NCBI GenBank assembly: GCA_035547895.1 | Contig: DASZTT010000242.1 | Location: 1 to 5,165 of the forward strand | Direction: 5' to 3' | Length of the DNA: 5,165 bases | Source: 66-474 sp035547895 | GTDB lineage: Bacteria > Pseudomonadota > Gammaproteobacteria > Xanthomonadales > Rhodanobacteraceae | Shown here: one piece after another, positions 1 to 5,165 of the stretch | Position numbering within the stretch: the first letter of the stretch is position 1 | How the letters are laid out: each line of letters opens with the position of its first letter | Position numbers and translations under genes: made by a program | The notes under the pieces: model-generated | The model's input: the letters and a program-made list of their open reading frames with translations, nothing else | The model's database searches: none | Told to the model about the DNA's origin: nothing

Positions 1-581
1 TTGACGCCGTGCTGCTTGGCGATCGCCGCCACCGCGCCGGTGACTTCGCCGTCGTTGCGCAAACCATTCGCCTTCATCGCCTGCTTCATCAATTTCCAGG
101 CGGCGACGATCGGACGGTAGCGCTCGACCGAATAATCGTCACCGAAGTAGCGCTGGCGGACGTAGTACCAGCGCGCGTAGGTGGCGGGCGGCAGCACGTC
201 GTGCAAGGTCTTGCCGTCGGGATTGCGCTGCGCGCGGTACAGCGTCGGCAGCAGGAACAGCTTGCCGAACCAGTTGGTGTCGACCTTCAGCTTCACGCCG
301 GGCGTGTCGAGCACGCTTTGCGAGGCGGCGATGGTCTGCGCGACCTGGCTCGAACGCCATTCGATGCCGGCCGGCAATGTGGGCACCACGCCCAGGATCC
401 ACAACACATGGTCGCCGCGCGTGACCTTCCACAAGCCGGGGCCCGGCACCACGCCGGTGACGGTGACCGCCTGCAGCGTGGTGATTGAGGACGCCGCGGC
501 GGGCGGAGCGGGCGGCGCGGTTTGCGCGGCGGCGCCCACGCTGAGGATCAGCGACGCGAGCGTGACAGGAAGGATGCGCAT
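1..581 (-). CDS. TraB/GumN-family secreted protein, 3' end beyond the left edge (partial)
   Basis: The first 193 residues of this leftward gene are visible. Residues 1-19 form a typical Sec signal peptide: R2, a hydrophobic stretch LPVTLASLILSV, then GAAA-QT as a likely cleavage site. A Pro/Ala-rich linker follows (about 20-32). From about residue 44 the sequence resembles TraB/GumN proteins of xanthomonads: PGPGLWKV (46-53), then HVLWILG (58-64), then a helical region with NPDGKTLHDVLPP and RWYYVRQRYFG. The family relates to Tiki/PrgY proteins, some of which are metal-dependent proteases. In those a GxxH motif follows the hydrophobic strand; here the aligned residues are G64-V-V-P67, so that histidine is absent. 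The product is probably periplasmic or outer-surface and its function is unknown. ATG at 581 is chosen because it begins the signal peptide; no strong Shine-Dalgarno precedes it and I see no convincing promoter for it. It is divergent from icd. Family assignment is by recall of sequence character. Confidence 0.82.
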   Translation of the reverse strand, partial: MRILPVTLASLILSVGAAAQTAPPAPPAAASSITTLQAVTVTGVVPGPGLWKVTRGDHVLWILGVVPTLPAGIEWRSSQVAQTIAASQSVLDTPGVKLKVDTNWFGKLFLLPTLYRAQRNPDGKTLHDVLPPATYARWYYVRQRYFGDDYSVERYRPIVAAWKLMKQAMKANGLRNDGEVTGAVAAIAKQHGV

Positions 582-647
582 CCCGTAATGATCGCAGGAC
601 AGGCGCCCGAGTTCATTCGAGCGGCTTGACGGCCCGGCGCCGGCCGC

Positions 648-676
648 TTGGCGGGACGGACGCAACCCGCGACAAT
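648..676 (+). promoter_or_regulatory. Predicted sigma70-type promoter of icd
   Basis: TTGGCG at 648-653 matches the -35 consensus TTGACA at four of six positions. It is followed by exactly 17 bp and GACAAT (671-676), which matches TATAAT at four of six positions. Transcription would start near 683 and leave a leader of about 27 nt before the icd start codon. Spacing and position are both good for the only rightward gene here. This is a pattern match by eye. Confidence 0.55.
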
Positions 677-699
677 GGCGGTTTGCGCGTTGCGTCCAC

Positions 700-703
700 G
701 GAG
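700..703 (+). promoter_or_regulatory. Shine-Dalgarno that sets the icd start
   Basis: GGAG lies 6 nt upstream of ATG at 710. The reading frame is open further upstream to a GTG/TTG-type start near 626, but that extension would overlap the predicted promoter and would add 28 residues that are not part of the isocitrate dehydrogenase N-terminus. ATG 710 is therefore preferred. Confidence 0.75.
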
Positions 704-709
704 CCTTGC

Positions 710-2938
<2,229 letters not shown>

Positions 2939-2949
2939 GCCGCGCAGAA

Positions 2950-2967
2950 CGCGCGCCTCCGCGCGCG
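2950..2967 (+). terminator. Possible transcription terminator hairpin after icd
   Basis: CGCGCGC and GCGCGCG form a 7-bp all-GC stem with a CTCC loop, starting 11 nt after the icd stop. No T-tract follows, so a classical intrinsic terminator is not shown. In a GC-rich genome such a stem can be coincidental. Confidence 0.3.
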
Positions 2968-3001
2968 CCAGTGCAGCACGGCGTCGGGCGTTGCTTCGTG
3001 C

Positions 3002-3019
3002 TGTCAAGCACGCTTGACA
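3002..3019. promoter_or_regulatory. Operator palindrome 1 (overlaps -35)
   Basis: TGTCAAGC-AC-GCTTGACA is a perfect inverted repeat with 8-bp arms and a 2-bp centre. The half-site centres are 11 bp apart, about one helical turn, as expected for a dimeric helix-turn-helix protein. Its right arm contains the TTGACA -35 hexamer, so a bound protein would compete with RNA polymerase. The likely ligand is the XRE protein encoded at 3495-3695 (inference). Confidence 0.7.
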
Positions 3020-3042
3020 AACCCCAGGACACGCACTAACTT
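3014..3042 (+). promoter_or_regulatory. Predicted promoter of the membrane protein/XRE/hydrolase operon
   Basis: A perfect consensus -35 TTGACA (3014-3019) is followed by 17 bp and TAACTT (3037-3042). The latter is a weak -10 that keeps the most conserved T1, A2 and T6. Transcription would begin near 3049, inside the second palindrome, giving a leader of about 30 nt. Promoter elements bracketed by palindromes are a standard repression layout. Confidence 0.55.
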
Positions 3043-3047
3043 CGCGC

Positions 3048-3065
3048 TGTCAAGCTGACTTGACA
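3048..3065. promoter_or_regulatory. Operator palindrome 2 (at the transcription start)
   Basis: TGTCAAG-CTGA-CTTGACA is an inverted repeat with 7-bp arms and the same half-sites and total length as the palindrome 46 bp upstream. It covers the expected transcription start and ends two bases before the Shine-Dalgarno GAGGG (3067-3071). Binding here would block transcription initiation or clearance. Confidence 0.7.
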
Positions 3066-3078
3066 AGAGGGCGAAGCG

Positions 3079-3495
3079 ATGGCGCGGGTATCCAAGGGCC
3101 GGTACAACCTGCAAGTGCTGGCGATCATGGCGGTCTACGTCGTGCTGATGTTGTTCGAGTGGCCGCTGGTCGGCAAGACCGAAGGCCTGGCCTTGCGCAC
3201 GCTGCTGGCGTTGCTGCCCACGCTGCCGGTGGTGGTCGTGATCGTGCTGGCGGCACGCATGGTGATGCGCGGCGACGAGCTGGAGCAGCGCATGCATCTG
3301 ATCGCGCTGAGCGTCGCCGTGGGCGTGATCAGTGTCGCCAGCATCGTGGGCGGCTTCCTCGCCGTCGCGAAAGTGTGGACGGTTGGCGGCGACGTGCTGT
3401 TCTGGGTATTCCCGCTCTTGTGCATGGTGTATGGCATCACCCGCGTGGTGCTCGTCCGCAGGGTGACGGGCGCCTGGGATTTCTGGGGTTGCTGA
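3079..3495 (+). CDS. Four-helix inner-membrane protein paired with an XRE regulator
   Basis: The 138-residue product is mostly hydrophobic, with four predicted membrane helices at about 11-30, 41-62, 75-97 and 103-123 and no signal peptide. The basic N-terminus (RVSKGR), the charged loop RGDELEQRMH (64-73) between helices 2 and 3, and the basic RR near the C-terminus fit a topology with both ends and that loop in the cytoplasm. A DELEQR-type loop recurs in small membrane proteins encoded beside XRE regulators (DUF2178-like); I cannot assign the exact family. ATG 3079 is preceded by GAGGG at 3067-3071 with 7-nt spacing. The stop TGA shares its last base with the ATG of the XRE gene, so the two are translationally coupled. 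A role as sensor or partner of that regulator is plausible but inferred. Confidence 0.88.
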   Translation: MARVSKGRYNLQVLAIMAVYVVLMLFEWPLVGKTEGLALRTLLALLPTLPVVVVIVLAARMVMRGDELEQRMHLIALSVAVGVISVASIVGGFLAVAKVWTVGGDVLFWVFPLLCMVYGITRVVLVRRVTGAWDFWGC

Positions 3496-3695
3496 TGAAA
3501 AACCGCGTGCGCGCATTCCGCGAGGCCCGCGGCTGGTCGCAGGGCGAACTGGCGGAGCACCTGGACGTCTCTCGCCAGACCATCAATGCCATCGAGAACG
3601 GCAAGTACGACCCCAGCCTCCCGCTGGCGTTCAAGCTGGCGCGCTTGTTCAAGCAACGCATCGAATCGATGTTCGAACCGGACGAGGAACGCTGA
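3495..3695 (+). CDS. Small XRE-family helix-turn-helix transcriptional regulator
   Basis: This 66-residue protein is essentially a single Cro/C1-type DNA-binding domain. It has helix 1 in RVRAFREARG (4-13), helix 2 in SQGELAEHL (15-23) and a recognition helix in SRQTINAIENG (26-36). The family signature YDPSLPLAFKLARLF (38-52) and a short acidic tail EPDEER follow. This compact class (YozG-like) has no ligand-binding domain, so any signal must come from a partner, protein turnover or its own level. ATG 3495 overlaps the preceding stop by one base, and GGGG at 3485-3488 may serve as a weak ribosome site. The stop overlaps the next ATG in the same way. The inverted repeats upstream of the operon are its likely targets, giving autoregulation; that step is inferred. 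Confidence 0.95.
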   Translation: MKNRVRAFREARGWSQGELAEHLDVSRQTINAIENGKYDPSLPLAFKLARLFKQRIESMFEPDEER

Positions 3696-5165
3696 TGAAG
3701 ATGAATCCGCGCATGATCATGCGCATCGCCGCAGCGGTGATCCTGGCCGCCGTGCTCGGCTGGCAGTGGTGGGGCAAACAGCACCGCGCCAGGCATGCCG
3801 ATGCCGCCATCGGGGCGGCGAGCGCGACGGCTTCCGCGTCGCCGGCGACTGCCAAACCGGTGAAACCGGTGCCGCCTGCGACGCTGAAGATGGGCAGGCT
3901 CACGCTGACGGCCTGCGAGCTGAAGCGTCCGCATTCGGCGGCCACGCTCGCGGCCTTCTGTGCGAAATTCCCGGTGCCGGAAAATCGCGCGGATCCCGGG
4001 TCGCGCACGATCGACCTGAAACTCGCGATCCTGAAAAGCGCCTCGGCCATGCCCGCGCAGGATCTGGTGGTGTATCTCGCCGGCGGCCCCGGGCAATCGG
4101 CCATCCAGACCTACCCCGACCTCGAGCCCGCGTTCGCGCCCTTGCTCAAGCATCACGACGTGCTGCTGCTCGACCAGCGCGGCACCGGTGCTTCGCACCC
4201 GTTGAAGTGCCCCGCGTTCGAAAAACTGATGAAGCAGCAGGTCGACGCGAATCCCAGCATCGAGCAACGCGCGCAGTGGGTCGGTGAATGCGCACGGGAA
4301 GTGCAGAAGTCGGCCGATCCGCGTTACTACGCGACGAGTGATGCGGTCGCCGACCTCGAAGCGGTGCGCGAGGCGCTGGGCGCGCCGAAGCTCGATCTCG
4401 TCGGCGTTTCCTACGGTACGCGCGTGGCGCAGCATTACGCCGCCGCGCATCCCGATGCCGTGCGCAGCGTCGTGCTCGACGGCGTGGTGCCGAATTCGCT
4501 GGTGCTGGGCGAAACGTTCGCGACCGCCTTGCAGCACTCGTTGAAGCTGCAGGCGGAGGCATGCAACACGACGCCGGCCTGCAAGCAGGCCTTCGGCGAC
4601 TGGTACGCGACGCTGCACCAGCTGTACGCCAAACTGAAAACGGGCCAGCCGCAACAGGTGACATTCGCGGATCCGTACAGCTACAAGCCGGTGACGAAAA
4701 CCCTCACGGCCGACACGCTGGCCGGCGTGGTGCGCCTGTTCTCCTACAGCGAGGTCACCGCCGCACTGTTGCCGCTGGCGGTGAACGAGGCCGCGCGCGG
4801 CAACTATGCGCCGCTGATGGGCCAGGCGCAGCTGCTCACGGGCGACCTTTCCGAATCCATCGAGGGCGGCATGCAGATGTCGGTGATCTGCACGGAAGAC
4901 GCCTCGCTGCTGACGCCGCGTCCGCAGGACGAAGACCTGCTGCTGGGCGACGAGCTGATCAAGGGGTTCATCGCAGAATGCAAGGCATGGCCGCACGGCG
5001 CAATGCCGAAGGATTTCCACGCGCCCTTCAAATCGTCGATTCCCACGCTGCTGGTTTCGGGTGAACGCGATCCGGTGACGCCGCCGGCGTACGCGGAGGA
5101 AGTGCTGAAGGGTTTGTCCAACGGCCGTTCGCTGGTCGTGAAAGGCCTGGGCCACGCCGAAGCGA
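3695..5165 (+). CDS. Exported alpha/beta hydrolase, S33/TAP-like peptidase, 3' end beyond the right edge (partial)
   Basis: 490 residues are visible, and the gene must end soon after the edge if it has the usual family length of about 500-520. An N-terminal hydrophobic segment (about 7-26, after K2/R6) is a signal peptide or membrane anchor, and an Ala/Pro-rich linker follows to about 61. The hydrolase core shows the oxyanion-type motif AGGPGQSA (from 129), DQRGTGAS (from 160), the nucleophile elbow GVSYG with S239, D459 in SGERDPVTPP, and H487 in GLGHAEA. The Ser-Asp-His triad is therefore complete. The C-terminal part resembles the TAP-like domain. Eight cysteines, including C74 and C89, suit disulfides outside the cytoplasm. 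The likely role is aminopeptidase or esterase activity in the periplasm; the substrate is unknown. GAGGAA at 3684-3689, 5 nt before ATG 3695, supports this start over ATG 3701. It is coupled by one shared base to the XRE gene. Confidence 0.92.
   Translation, partial: MKMNPRMIMRIAAAVILAAVLGWQWWGKQHRARHADAAIGAASATASASPATAKPVKPVPPATLKMGRLTLTACELKRPHSAATLAAFCAKFPVPENRADPGSRTIDLKLAILKSASAMPAQDLVVYLAGGPGQSAIQTYPDLEPAFAPLLKHHDVLLLDQRGTGASHPLKCPAFEKLMKQQVDANPSIEQRAQWVGECAREVQKSADPRYYATSDAVADLEAVREALGAPKLDLVGVSYGTRVAQHYAAAHPDAVRSVVLDGVVPNSLVLGETFATALQHSLKLQAEACNTTPACKQAFGDWYATLHQLYAKLKTGQPQQVTFADPYSYKPVTKTLTADTLAGVVRLFSYSEVTAALLPLAVNEAARGNYAPLMGQAQLLTGDLSESIEGGMQMSVICTEDASLLTPRPQDEDLLLGDELIKGFIAECKAWPHGAMPKDFHAPFKSSIPTLLVSGERDPVTPPAYAEEVLKGLSNGRSLVVKGLGHAEA
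3709..3724. repeat. Perfect 16-bp palindrome near the hydrolase start codon
   Basis: GCGCATGATCATGCGC lies 14 bases into the hydrolase gene and encodes R-M-I-M-R (residues 6-10). It could fold in mRNA or bind a protein, or simply reflect Met/Ile/Arg codon use in the export signal. No function is shown. Confidence 0.6.

Larger units (their letters stand above)
2994..3066. repeat. 27-bp direct duplication with 46-bp period in the operon leader
   Basis: The block at 2994-3020 is repeated at 3040-3066 with about 23 of 27 positions identical. The left part is CTTCGTG in the first copy and CTTCGCG in the second. The right 20 bp are identical except for three central bases (ACG versus TGA). Each copy contains one palindrome, so the twin operators probably arose by a local duplication. 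The segment between the copies holds the -10 region. Confidence 0.8.

Noticed and set aside
9..488. 159-codon plus-strand frame at the left edge
   Set aside because: It lies opposite the TraB/GumN gene, which has a signal peptide and family motifs on the minus strand. The plus frame shows only Arg/His/Gly-rich sequence.
625..631. CTTGACG near the icd promoter as another half-site of the TGTCAAG operator
   Set aside because: It has one mismatch and no partner arm at the required spacing, so it is probably coincidental.
634..643. CCGGCGCCGG palindrome upstream of icd as a possible operator
   Set aside because: It is a 10-bp all-GC palindrome in GC-rich DNA, has no second copy and lies upstream of the -35. 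It is not distinguishable from chance.
3060..3695. 211-codon plus-strand frame that would fuse upstream sequence to the XRE domain
   Set aside because: Only its last 66 residues are real protein. The upstream part overlaps the four-helix membrane protein in another frame, and ATG 3495 is the natural coupled start.
3437..5155. 572-codon minus-strand open frame opposite the XRE and hydrolase genes
   Set aside because: It has antisense composition dominated by Arg, His and Gln, with no motif. The plus strand carries a complete catalytic triad and a clear helix-turn-helix.

Overview
The window is uniformly GC-rich and gene-dense, and nothing in it looks foreign. Two proteins point to a gammaproteobacterium of the Xanthomonadales (Lysobacter/Xanthomonas/Rhodanobacter-like). 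One is a monomeric NADP-type isocitrate dehydrogenase. The other is a secreted TraB/GumN-family protein of the kind I associate with xanthomonads. The taxonomy is inferred from protein character and base composition; no marker gene is present.

Layout: (1) On the minus strand, 581 to the left edge, is the 5' part of a TraB/GumN-family gene with a signal peptide. (2) A divergent 128-bp gap holds a good sigma70-type promoter (TTGGCG, 17 bp, GACAAT) reading rightward. (3) icd, 710-2938 (+), encodes a full-length 742-aa monomeric isocitrate dehydrogenase with its substrate- and NADP-binding residues intact. (4) A 140-bp gap, 2939-3078, carries a possible hairpin and then two near-identical palindromes, TGTCAAG-N4-CTTGACA. 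They lie in a 27-bp duplicated block with a 46-bp period and bracket a core promoter. (5) A tightly coupled rightward operon follows: a 138-aa four-helix membrane protein (3079-3495), a 66-aa XRE-type DNA-binding protein (3495-3695) and an exported alpha/beta hydrolase of the S33/TAP-like peptidase type (3695 to the right edge). Both junctions share one base between stop and start.

The icd gene is housekeeping metabolism (TCA cycle, NADPH supply). The most interesting unit is the operon at 2994-5165. Its small XRE protein is the obvious candidate to bind the twin operators and repress its own promoter, with the membrane protein as a possible sensor or partner. The export-targeted hydrolase is either part of the response or simply co-transcribed. 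The membrane-protein/XRE pairing is a recurring but poorly understood bacterial and archaeal arrangement; the autoregulation and signalling roles are inferred from layout. No RNA genes, CRISPR arrays, insertion sequences or phage genes were seen.
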